From NCBI GenBank assembly GCA_040954595.2, contig CM082587.2:2294001-2358000 (forward strand): DNA of 64,000 nt, given 5' to 3'. The notes below the pieces were generated by a model, which was not told the DNA's origin, did no database searches, and saw only the letters and a program-made list of their open reading frames with translations. Origin of the DNA: Balanoglossus misakiensis. Its lineage: Eukaryota > Hemichordata. A program made the translations under genes and the position numbers. This document shows positions 28,301 through 39,741 of this stretch, piece after piece. Numbering within the stretch: position 1 is the stretch's first letter; every line of letters starts with the position of its first letter.

Positions 28301-31300
28301 AGGTAACGATATGCCATGAACGACAACCCTATGAAGTCCCATTCAGGAAGTGATTTTATTTTGTGTGTGCATGTATTTCAACACAGATGCCATTGACAAA
28401 AATACCATGATGATGTTGGAAGGGTCCGCAACAGAAGTACTGAAAGCTGTGGCAGAGTTATTCAACCAGCTCAACCAGCTCAGCATATGCCCATATAAGG
28501 AACAAAGGTGAGTGAGATCAACCAATCAGAGATTGGACACCTAAGTGCACATTTTTGTGTAAAATTTACTGTAGCTAGGCATAGGTGGCATGAGTAAATG
28601 AGAGAATTTATCAGCAGTCCTGGCGTTTATAGAACAGTCTTAATTAATTTATCGACATGACTACAAAAAATGGAAGAGAAAGTAATTGTGGGGTTAGCGT
28701 TTGTTCACACCCTCCATATATTAAACCATCGTAAGCTCTGATAACATCTTTCCAACATTTGCAGTCTTTTAGTATTCTGGAGAGGTTGCCAAGGTATTTT
28801 ATCAATTCCAATCGGAGAGCTGATGTCACCAAGTGGGGTCACCTGTGAGGCAGTTTTTACTTTCAGATGTTGAACTCTGACATTTTACTCACATTTAGAT
28901 CACATTTATTCTGGCTACTGGGATATAGGGAAACTTGCTTGCTTGTGTATATTCAAAATGTAACCAGAAGCATACTAACTAAGACATCTCATAAAAGTCA
29001 TCATTTTTGTTCAAAATCTTCACAGTTCCACTCTAATGTCCAGCCACAACCAAGTATACCAGAGCCTTGCCAAATTGATCCGCTGGGCTGACAAGCTGTT
29101 GATCCACGGGCTCACCGAGAACGACGACGGCAAAGTCGACGAGGTGACGATGGCCGTCCGGAGCGGGATAAATGAACTGGTCAAGTTGTCCATCGAGAAG
29201 CTGCATGACAAAGAGGCCAGGAGGAATCTGTCTCCTCCTTCGTCACAGATGTTGAGAGTCGAGAGGTAATGGTCACTTGTCACTTCCCACACGGGTGGTC
29301 GTTTCTTTTTAAAAGCTTACAAAGGAAATCGCTGTGCCGCTCATTTTAGTCCTCTACATTTCATGCAATTTTTGTGTCAAAATCAAAACTTCAGCAGGCA
29401 GACTTTGTCGTACACACAAAAATTTTTGCACATACTTTTCATGATAATAATATAGCACAGAGAATCATAGTGTGGTAATTACTGAAAATGGTGGTAATGT
29501 TGGGTTATGGGTAAAATAGCACTGAAATATAATGTCATCCATTTTCGTGTTTCTCTCGACATCCACGTGTCATACTACCATCATCATTTTTACAGCAATA
29601 ATCGACAACATCGTGCATCACTTCCTGAATTACCGCTCTCGCCAAAAGAGAAGGAAAGTCTGACAAGCAGTGCCCCGCTTTCCGTCTCGTCCGATTTGCT
29701 CGACCGCGCCGGGTCGGAAGATCTCCCGCCACCCAAACCACCCTTGCCAAAGCATAGAGTGCCCCCTCTGATTATAAGCAATGGGTAAGTGCAAGTCCAC
29801 GTGCATGCTTCACAGAGCCACCTATATCTTCCTTGTGTGACCATTTCCCTATTATAATGGAACCAACCACGCAATTGAATAAATCCATATATATACAATA
29901 TATGCTTCATGATCAGTACATTTCATGTTGAGTATCCGCACTCATGCACTTTTCTGATTTCATGCACAGGATGTTAAAAACACTTTCTTTCGAAACACAT
30001 CATAAATACAGTACAGCTCAAGTGTAGGGACTGAGATAGTTACATTAATTTGCCTCCATTCTTTTCGCAGGAATACGTATTGCCCGCCTAAAACAGCCCC
30101 TCCTCTGCCGATCAAAAAGAGATATTCTGGTCCACCTTCCATCAATAGTGATGTCGTTTCATCAGGTAGTGGATCACCAGAGTCATGGACTATGAATAAC
30201 TGGTACAATAACCCTCCTGCATCTCCGTATGATAATGTAACAAGATCTCCAAACAGCAGCAATGCATCCATATACAGCCAAGACTCTCCTTCTCACAGCA
30301 GCAGCGGTCGACCGAGCAGTCTAGCGTCTGGCGGAAGTACTGGAGCCACCCTGGCAGAGCCAGAAGAAGAAACGGACTATGCGTACTTAGATAAAAATTA
30401 CAAAATTGGACAAGAGATCGCCGAGGCGACTGAAAAGACCAGACAGCGCTTGTTGTACATGAGTACTGAGTCAGGAAAGTTCGCAAGTTTGAGTACTGAG
30501 TCAGGAAAGTTTTCGAGCTTGAGCACCGAGGCGGGACAGTTTGCAAGTTCAGAAAGCAGTGTGTGTTGCCAAGCGTCCTCATCGTCATCGTGGACGAAAA
30601 CGGAGAGTTCGTGCACATCCGAAAAACGGGTGGAAAAAACGGCAACTTATATGGTGTCTTCGTCGGTCGTTTCCTCCTCCAAGACCTCGTGTCACTCGTA
30701 CACAGGCACAGCTGTCAAACAGTTGAACTTTGGGGACGGGTCGCCGGCGACCATTTTGTCTGCCGTTCCTCGTCACGTGTCGACAGAGATACCCGCGGTC
30801 CACCAGCTCTTGGACCCCTCGCTCCACCAGGGGCCCTCCGACTTGCGTTGGCGTCATTCGTACCCTCCCGAGCCACCACTGTTGCCTGATAAGAAAGCCA
30901 AGCGCCAAGACTCGGAATACGACAATGTGTCGTCAAACAGTACAAACCTCTCGGCATCCAGTGAGGACGTGTGGCAAATGCAGGCACCGGGAAAGCCACC
31001 AAGGATCAGGGAATCTTCACAGAGAATAAGTGATCCCCCACCATTGCCCGTAAAAAAGAAACAGACAAGTAAGTTTAAACATTCAACTCGTGTTGAACAT
31101 TTTTGATGTGTCCAACTTACAATACAAGTGAGCTGTATACAAGTGATGAAATTTCGTCTCTTGTAGTGCAAAACTGAAGTGCAAATCTCCTCCCCACTAA
31201 AAAATTCCAAGCAAAGTAACAAAAGAAATGTGATTTTTTTTTCAACAGTCGATGCATACATTGGATTCTTGATGGACTATGCAGAACCTGGTTTTGAGCA

Positions 31301-34300
31301 ATCCAAAAGGAGAACGTTTTACGAGTATGTGTCCAACATGGAGTACGAGCGGTACTACATGCAGTCTGAGAGTCGGTGGTTTAACCCTGATGACAGTCGC
31401 AGTGCCTCGCCTGTGCCCTTACCACCACTGCCACCCAAGAAGCGAGATTCTGCAAGTGAGGTAAGCTGTAGTTTGGAGGTGTTGCTTTTATTCTGAGTTA
31501 AACTTATCACACTCGTACTGAATATACCGAGTCACATTTTCTTGAAGCTAAATTTGTTACAGTACACAGCTATCCCTTAACACTTCCCACCCACCTGTGG
31601 TAAGAGTAGGTTTGGTTTCTGGGTAAGTGTGTGGTGGGTACTGTCAGAGGGGTGGGAGACTATCCCACACTCTAGGTTTTGCTTAAAATTCATAATTTTC
31701 AGGACACTCCACTGTTATCTGATAAACTCAAACATACGCATATCTTACTGACAGAGAAACAGACAGACAAAACACAAGCTTTCCATTTTAACACAGACAG
31801 CATGAACATAGAATAATTTCTTGACGCTCTTTATGACTTCAGGCAATGATGTTATTACAAGACACAAGGTTGCGGTACAACACAAGTCCAGAATCCACTT
31901 TAAAACCCATGGTCAGCGCCAGGAAGAAAGCTGAGAGCATGATAGAAGGAACTGCTGCCAAAGAAAATCACAGACAGCAAAAACAGGACAAGTAAGTCAA
32001 GAAGTACAGTTTTGTGTTACATATGAATATGGCAAAGGCACATGCAATTCACTGCAGCATCTTTAGATCCCTGCCTTCATGTCTGTACCAACCATTCTTT
32101 ACAGAGCTGATGAACAGTCAGCAAGTGGCAAAGCTGCCGACAAGGATGGTGAAGACAATGACTTTGATGAACTCAATCCCCTCGATTTGCTGGATGTGAC
32201 TCACTTACTTATACCAAAGAAAAAGGTAGAGTTAAAACCATTCAGTATTGGTCAAGTTTGGGGTGGGCTTGAGTATGGTTGTCTCTGCAACATTGCAAAT
32301 AGGACTGTGATGATTCTAGGAGATAGGGTTTTAGTGAGACATCATTGAGTTATTCATCTCGAGCCGAAGACTAACAGATATTTTGATGTTTCATTCTAGG
32401 AGGAGGAAGGCCCGGATGTCAGAGGGGGCACAGCTGATGTACTGGCAGTGCATGCCACAGGAGTCAGTAAGAAAGGTATGTAATATTGTTATCATATGAA
32501 AATGAAAACAATGCTATAAGAGCAGTCTTGCACTGTATATCTAGTAAATGATATGTGCCTCCACCTGCTCTTATTTTCCTGTCTCTTTTGATTTCTTTCA
32601 GATTTCATGTTCAGAGAAGCTTTTCTAACCACCTACAGAACTTTCATCAAACCAGGAGATTTAATCAACAAGCTGCTCTATAGATATCCTTTGCCACCAT
32701 TTGAATTCTTGTAGGTGCAAAAGTAAAGATCAAATGCTTCCAAAACAGAAGTGATTGCATGTTAACTGAACCTATGCGATTGCCTTTAATCTTACATTTG
32801 TCCTTAACATCTTCTCCACGTATAACAAATTCCGTACCATGAGTGACTTGAAGTGTCAGAGAGCCAGCAAGAATGCATTCTTCCTGTTACTGAGAGTGGC
32901 AGATGAATTGATGTAAGTTGAACTGTAGTCACATGTTTAGTCAACACAAACTCTGGTTTCTTGTTACAGTATGTGAAACCCAGAATTCAAATACATTCTA
33001 ATACACGTATTTTTGTGTTGAACAGGTCTGCATATAGACTGCAACAATGACATGCATGCATTTTTTGTCGCCTCATTTCAGCGGTCAAATTGAAGACGAC
33101 ATCATCGAGATACTAATGGACCTGGTGTTTCAGTTGCTTTGTGATGGAGACCTTCGGCTGGCCATTCTTTTGAGGGACAAACTCTTGAAGAAGGTGGAAA
33201 ACAACAAGAAAGCGGCCAAAATATTCAAGCCACTGGCAAGTCTCATGGTCTATGCAAAGTGAGTAACTCAACTTAGATGTTGATGTCCAAGATCACTATG
33301 AGTCAAGAATGTATATTGATCATTGTGCATCATTCTTCATTGTCTTTCAGAAGAGACACTCTTCACGATTTCCATGCATCGGAAATTGCAGAACAGATGA
33401 CAATACTGGATTCAGAACTCTTCCAGACAATAGAGGTACTATTCCACGACTAAATAAAACTTTCTTTGACTGTATGGAAAATGAACTGAGGTGCTTACCT
33501 TACTGGTGAAGTGAAAATGCACTACTCTTTATAAACTATGAATCCTTAAACCATTAAACTAGACTAGTATTGAAGGCATGCAGAATATGAAACCTTATTA
33601 CCTTATAAAACTGTCCGACAAGAGGAATAATGTTTTTTTTTTTGCAATGACAGTTACCAGAAGTACTGCTGTGGGCGAAAGAACAATCTGAGGAGCTGAG
33701 TCCAAACCTGACCATATTTACGGAACATTTTAATAAAATGTCATATTGGTAAGTGGTTGCCATGGGTTTCATAACTTGCTAGGAAGAAATGAAGGTCTCG
33801 ATTTGAAAAATACTAAGGAACATACATTAAGGGAATTGCTCCTAAAATCTCTTTATCCTAATACTCAAATTTGCTTTTTTTTTCTGTTAGGTGTCGGTCA
33901 TTGATTCTTCAACAAGACAAAGCTCAAGAAAGGGAAAAATTACTTGCCAAATTTATTAAAATCATGAAGGTAAGATATCAGTGGTTTTTATAGGTCGGTG
34001 GATATATCATGCTGGTTTGTCATTCTAGTTTGTGTAATTGTCTTACAGTTTAGACTATACATGTATTCTGTGTGAACATATATGTTTTTCATTTCTAGCA
34101 TCTTCGGAGGTTGAATAATTTCAACTCCTACCTGGCGCTATTGTCTGCCTTGGATTCAGCACCGGTCAGAAGATTAGAATGGCAGAAACAGACTGCTGGT
34201 GTAAGCATATCATTTCATATTCACTTCGAATTCAGCATCAAAACTGACAAGAACCTCCGCTAAACCATGAAAAATGCTCCACTCATGGAATCAATGCAAA

Positions 34301-35037
34301 ACCTGTCCAGTAATGTTCAGACTTCAAATATTATTGCGTTCATCTTCCAGGATTTACAAGAATATTGTGTACTGATTGATAGTTCGTCATCCTTCAAGGC
34401 ATACAGAGCAGCATTAGCTGAAGCAGAACCTCCATGCATACCGTACCTGTGAGTAGATTAAGCTTTTGGTTTCTTAGATTTTTGTGTCGCAAGAAAAGGC
34501 AGTAATGTTATCACCGTTATTTCAATCTAACATTATCATGTTCACTGGTTTTATTCTTGTCAACTACAAACTTATGATCTCAAATGTAGCATTCTAATCT
34601 GTTGTATTTTCTGCCTTTGCTTTTCATTTCCAGTGGTTTGATTCTTCAAGACATCACATTTATAAACCTTGGCAACAGAGACAAGCTGGAATCCTCAGAA
34701 AACCATGTGAATTTCTCCAAATGTTGGCAACAGTTTTCCATTCTAGATACTATGAGAAGATTCAAGCAATAGTAAGTGTTGAAACTTCATTAGCTGTGAC
34801 TTTTGGCTGTGACGTCGACTGAGATTTTTATATATTTTTTTATTTCCTGCTGAAGACATTTCTAAACCTCTTCTCTGTAATGATTTCCATTTCAGTCACT
34901 ACAGTAACCTGAAGAAAAACGACCGAATCATCGCATTTTTCAACGATTTCAATGATTTCTTGCACGAAGAGGCGATGTGGCAGTTGTCAGAGAAAATCAA
35001 ACCGAGGGGAGGAAAGCAAAAAGACCCTGTTGACTAA
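10341..35037 (+). CDS. RAPGEF1: Rap guanine nucleotide exchange factor 1 (C3G)
   Basis: Twenty-one exons join in frame to about 1156 aa: 10341-10359, 27800-27993, 28124-28184, 28387-28507, 29026-29265, 29596-29784, 30071-31068, 31249-31460, 31843-31991, 32105-32225, 32400-32475, 32602-32683, 32820-32912, 33082-33258, 33351-33435, 33654-33748, 33891-33969, 34099-34200, 34351-34448, 34634-34771, 34896-35037. The protein loads GTP onto Rap1 downstream of Crk adaptors at the membrane. Crk SH3-binding PxLPxK motifs occur near residues 285 (PPLPIKKR), 600 (PPLPVKKK) and 667 (PPLPPKKR). A RasGEF_N/REM segment (FREAFLTTYRTF) starts near 795 and a CDC25 domain (about 910-1150) carries HLRRLNNFNSYLA and KAYRAALAEAEPPCIPYLG, almost as in human C3G. 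Oddities are a six-codon first exon, a 17.4-kb first intron, an AT-AC intron after 32683, and a triplicated ten-residue repeat near residue 405. Confidence 0.95.
14831..14888. repeat. 29-bp perfect tandem duplication
   Basis: The unit beginning atggctatatgatgtgaaat occurs twice in direct, gapless succession (14831-14859 and 14860-14888) with no mismatch, inside the first RAPGEF1 intron. Identity of the two copies implies a recent duplication or continuing slippage. No function can be read from it. Confidence 0.85.
16936..17850. mobile_element. possible TTAA-ended non-autonomous element
   Basis: ttaaagggaca at 16936-16946 is answered by its complement tgtccctttaa at 17840-17850, in opposite orientation, 915 bp apart. 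A second matching block (ctagt) follows at the same spacing on both sides, but the rest of the arms does not pair. The same terminal word, with one substitution on one side, ends the better element at 35280-35818. TTAA at both ends is typical of piggyBac-type insertions. There is no coding sequence between. The pairing could be chance, so confidence is low. Confidence 0.3.
22395..22408. promoter_or_regulatory. RFX X-box-like motif in the RAPGEF1 first intron
   Basis: gttgccatagaaac is close to the RFX-family consensus GTTGCCATGGYAAC. It is an isolated match in a long intron; its role is unknown. Confidence 0.3.
24780..24801. promoter_or_regulatory. palindromic agatggtagcgccatct site
   Basis: A near-perfect dyad, tcagatggtagcgccatctga, lies in the RAPGEF1 first intron. 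Each arm contains agatgg(c), and the right arm read backwards gives agatggcgcta, which resembles CTCF-type binding cores. It could equally be a chance hairpin. Confidence 0.3.
30461..30550 (+). repeat. RAPGEF1: in-frame 30-nt x 3 coding minisatellite in RAPGEF1 exon 7
   Basis: Three gapless 30-nt units (30461-30490, 30491-30520, 30521-30550) encode STESGKFASL, STESGKFSSL and STEAGQFASS. Units 1 and 2 are almost identical at the DNA level and unit 3 is more diverged. The array preserves the reading frame and lies in the serine-rich linker between proline-rich motifs. Confidence 0.85.
32684..32819 (+). other. RAPGEF1: U12-type AT-AC intron in RAPGEF1
   Basis: The intron begins atatcctttg (32684), an exact minor-spliceosome donor, and ends ccac (32819). 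tccttaac at 32801-32808 matches the U12 branch-site consensus about 12 bases before the end. A GT-AG reading fails here: continuing past 32683 soon meets an in-frame TAG. Joining 32683 to 32820 restores YRYNKF, matching YRYEKF of human C3G. Confidence 0.93.
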
Positions 35038-38000
35038 CAATCAGCGAACAATTGATGCTCAGAACGTTTCGTACATCTCAGCTTCTTTTTCCTGGAAAGG
35101 AAGTTTTTCAGCATTTTATTGTTTTGTTGTGAAGACCTGTGTCTGTATTAAAAATGTAAATATTACACAACTCAAACCTGGAACGCATTTCCGTAATATG
35201 ATATCAAAGTCAGGATTTTTTTTAAAGTTAGCAGAGAGTATTCTTTTACATTTTGTTTTAAAAACATTTGGCAATTTTGTTAAAAGGACAAAGTCTCTCT
35301 CTTGCTGCCCTTTTCCCATTAATTATGTTTGATACAAAACACCATTGATGTTTGGCTACTTTAGATTATTCATTTATTGCCGAAAATAATTCTTCATTTA
35401 CTCATTAAAGTAGGGGGGAGGGGGACTTTTCAAAATTGCCTTGAAATTAAGACTTTCAAAATGGCCGCCAAATTTGAAGTTCAAAATGGCCGCCTATATC
35501 TGTGCTTAGTCTATGGCATTCAAAATGGCCGCCAAATTTAGTGACTTTGACAATCTCTATGGTAAACATTATGAAGAAATTTTACTCGCACACACCTTCC
35601 ATCCCACTTGTAGACACGAGAGTGAAAAACTCGCCAAAATAAATATTCGGTGTTTACCATTTATTCATTTTGGCAAGATTTTTACTCTCATATCCTGCAA
35701 ACGTGATGGTTGAATGTTGATTCACTATATATCCACATATGCATTAGCATAAACAGTGTAGTGAATCAAACATAATAAATGGGAAAAGAAAAGTGAGAGA
35801 GAGACTTTGTCCCTTTAAGAAGCACTTTACAAGCTTTAAAGTTAAACACACCAGTGTACATGGACTTTGAATTTTTGTAGACAATGCAACGTGGAGGTCA
35901 GTGTTTTTGTTGACTGATCCTGTAAGGACAGATTTTATGCACTAAGCATTGTACGATGCCATAGATAATAATATTGTTTGTGCACTGAGAATTAAACACA
36001 TTCAGTGGTGACATATTTGTTAAGAATCATGATGTCGATACTGAAATATAGAGGAGAGTTACTGAAGCTTGTGGACAAGTAGACATTTTGTGTACATGTG
36101 TACGTCACTTTAAATGTAAAAAGTTGAACCCTCGAACAATCTTTAGTGATTGTTTGTATGTAAAATGTATCTCAGAAGATTTTGAAATCATTTTTACAAG
36201 ATGTCATTTTTAAGAAAGTGTGAACTATTAAATTTCCTATAAACTGATAGAGTTTTTGATTGTTTTCCCCTTTCTATAAGTTCTTGAATGAATTTATGAA
36301 TAGTTCTCCCTGGTAGTAGGCTAGATGCATAGAACAGACCTCAGCAATTATGAAAGTATTCAGTCTTGTGACATGAAAAAAGTACTGTAGTCTTTTATAC
36401 ATCTTATAACACTATTGGATGACTGTAACAGTTTTGATAGTGGAAATTTAATGTAGTCTTGAATCTTTGAGAGAATGATTGGGTCATAGTGACCTTGAAG
36501 GTTATTTACATGTACACTTGACATGAGAGAAGAATTGGCACTTTTCCCTGTAAGTTTTACTTTCTCTTTGATTCATCAGTGAACAACTGACACTTAACTT
36601 CTGTTCTGTACATGAAATATCCAGCTGCATGCTGGGTATTGAGTCAGTCTAGTTTGGTTCTTTCAAATTTAAACACAAAAAAGTCAATTTTATTTTTAAA
36701 GGTGTGCTTTCTCTAGCCCTGAGCAAAGTCTGTAGTAGTTTTCACAGACGGATCTTGCATTTACCGCTGCAGAATATGGCATAGGGATTTGCAAATAGTA
36801 TCAAAGTAGTGTATGTGTTCTGACAGTGTATATACGTATTGTGAAAATTGTCATTTTTGATACACAGAAATGACTTTATTGTCAGGAAATCCTTTCTACT
36901 GGAAAAGCCAAGTTTTAATGATTGATTTTGAATTCTTTTTTTGCAAGAAGACAATCTCAGCTCAGTATTTATATTTATCAGTTGCTTAGCATTTGTGTAC
37001 CAGATGACAGGCAATGCACTGGTGTTATACCAGGTGGCATTGGGTAACCAGATATCTGACAGATGTATACCAGATGTAATCCCCCAACCCAGATAGGTTT
37101 GTCAGATGATATCTGCCAATCAAATTGATGTCTACCAGATACCACTATATTCATGAAGATGGTATTTTTGTCACAGAAGTTCAGTGAAGTTTTTAACACA
37201 TAATGTTCAAATGGACATTGTAAATTTATATAGGTATGATTTTTGTAGTGTCTACTCAAGAAATGGCAAACAACTGTCTAAAAGATAGAACCAATTTAAA
37301 TTCCCTGTAATTCATGAACTTTTTAAGTATTTTTGACACATTTGTATTATTGTAGTATTATGTACACGTTTATCATTTTCTGTAGATATGTTTGGATGAA
37401 TGATCATTGTCTTGCCTCATGTTTTGTAAGTAAACTAAGCTGTGATTGGTTACTTGTGCAAAAAGTCTGTGAATGTTGTTTCATTTGTCTGACTGATATT
37501 TGGTCAAAATTGCCATGTTAAGTACACCACCCTTAACATGATACTGTGCGTATCACACACAGAACACTACAGGGCTAACCTAGTTTTGCTATTATACTAA
37601 TTTATTCAATATTTCTCAGTTCAGTATTGTAATTTAAGATACATACGCACAATATACACAAATAATACACCATCTCTACTCAAGAAAGATGAGACCTTGT
37701 TTTAATAAGTACAATGAGTGAAATTATCTACATTTGGAATTTTCTCCTGGCTAGAAATACGTTACAATCTCGACTCGACAAATCATTTATGTATCACAAT
37801 GCCATATAGAATTATAAATAATGATGAAAACTGGGTATAAACAAGTCTAGCCCCTACTTCATACATCTGTCAACTGATTTGATTATTACAAATGGCCGAC
37901 TGCTTTTGTGCTCAACCACAGTGAAAGTAGAACTGCGAGTATGATTTTATCTGAAGTTGGAGTACTCAGATCAACCCACAGAAAAAAGATGTCAGACCCT

Positions 38001-39741
38001 ACTTTATCCTCAGTACTACCAAAAACTGTAAAAGGATTTTTTTTCAAACACTAGTATTGCACTTAATATGGAAATTAGAAAAAATGTTCCTGGTTTCTTT
38101 TCTCTTCATAACTCACTCATATGGCAGTTGTATGTATGATTAGCTTCTTTGTGAACAGTTGCAGGTAACAACACAAAAAGGGGGGAAAACAGGCTGCAGC
38201 AGTCCTCAATCAGAGAGGACTTACAGACGATTAATGTTATTAATTTAATGTTTAGACTGCAAGAGCCAAGAGTGGATTAGCTGTAGAAAACTTTTTAAAG
38301 TTGTAAACTAGTCATTCATACATACATGTACCTGAATCATGACATTAAATAATGTATACATACATAGATACAGATCAAATCAGGAAAGATGTCCACGACA
38401 ACTGTTTAGTGTAGAGCGAATCAGCATTCATTGTGAAAGACTACAAATATTGCCACAGAAAGCATAACACACAGGTTGTATCAGCTATGTACGTCCAAAC
38501 ACTGATGCATACCGCTGCACTCACAGGTAGAGCTGATACCGGCCGTGAACAAGACATGGTTTACATATTTGTCTATCTTTACGACAACTACACAACTGGT
38601 CACAACCCAGTCACTTGAAGAAATTGGTCCCACTTCTCATCAGAAAGGTAAAATGTGTTTCACTAAATGTACGATACAAGCTCGACACACAGAATCTGTG
38701 GGGGCTGTTACAGCTGTGTTAAGTGTAGCATAGATGGCTGAATTGATGATCTAGGGTCTGTACTATTTTGCTTACAGACTATTTAATACATGAGTCTTAA
38801 ATAATGTCCACACGAGTCAATAAGAATTTGTCTTGAAACAGTAACTTGACATGCATTGAGAGTATTAAATTACTATCAAAAAATGTATTAACTGCAAATA
38901 TGGAATAAAATATTGCAACTTTATTGCTGCTCCGACGAACCAAGTCCAACCAACCTTCCCATATATTTTGGTAAAATCTCGTAATCTATCAGTGAACTAG
39001 ACAATGACATTGAGGGACGGGGTAGGATTGCTATGATCACAAACTGCAGATGCTAAGCTTTTGTGATTTAGATGCCAGACTGGATATGACAACACATGCC
39101 TATGTCCACATATGAACACTTTATATGTTGGTTTTTGAGTATGCCATCAAGCCAACTGGCCAAGGATGCTTGGACAAGATAGACAGGAATGAAGCATTGA
39201 TGTAGAGCAATGATGGGAGGTGTGGCAGGTGTCTGTTTTTACTGGGTTTTTACACCATGTGATACTGAATTGTGTGGTCAACTGCGATCCTTTACGCTTT
39301 GACACTCAACACCACAATCGCCCTCGAGGCTACGAAATGTCGCGCGCAACAAAATATTTATACCAAGAAGAGTTGAAGAAACTGTAAACTTAATCTCTGC
39401 ATATTAACAATAAAAGTACACTTGCATCAAATCTACAGAAGGAAAGTCCCGTCTTACTAATAATATTTTTTACACAGCTATTGGACATAGTGAGTCCCAA
39501 TGTACAAAGTTTGAAGTCTAAAGCTTTCTCTTGAAAACCAGTACGGTTACCCATAAAGTAATATTCCCAATAGTGACTGCGCACACAGTCAGCAAAATCC
39601 TTACAATTACAATTAATAGAGCTGTTCTTAATTTACAAATATGAGAGTGAAAAAAGCAACTTTTCAGACACAGTGAGCCAGGATTGGCTCCTTTCAGGAG
39701 AACCGGTTTTATTGGTGCAGAAATCACGAATGGCCAGGTGC
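35038..39741. other. convergent 3' regions of RAPGEF1 (+) and STXBP1 (-)
   Basis: No coding exon was recognised. It should contain both 3' UTRs, since the two genes converge here. It includes the TTAA-ended element at 35280-35818, a cluster of about eight cagat-containing words at 36998-37145 (several as accagat), and on the minus strand a candidate AATAAA (plus 38920-38925) about 0.8 kb past the STXBP1 stop. Confidence 0.5.
35280..35818. mobile_element. 539-bp MITE with about 54-bp terminal inverted repeats and TTAA ends
   Basis: The left end (ttaaaaggacaaagtctctc, from 35280) and the right end (complement of gagagactttgtcccttt, ending 35818) pair over about 54 bp through tttcccatt and atgtttgat with few mismatches. 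TTAA at each outer end fits a piggyBac-like target. Inside are three direct copies of ttcaaaatggccgcc (35455-35534) and an internal hairpin (arms about 35618-35646 and 35660-35690, sharing gccaaaat). There is no transposase. The element starts 243 bases after the RAPGEF1 stop and so probably lies in that 3' UTR. Confidence 0.75.

Noticed and set aside
32696-32714. GT donor at cttgtaggtg after PLPPFEFL in RAPGEF1
   Set aside because: Using it would add a non-conserved peptide and still leave no AG acceptor that restores YNKF; the AT-AC reading is better.
34952-35332. 126-codon plus-strand frame overlapping the RAPGEF1 terminus
   Set aside because: It is out of frame with the conserved C3G end and continues into the MITE; a shadow frame.
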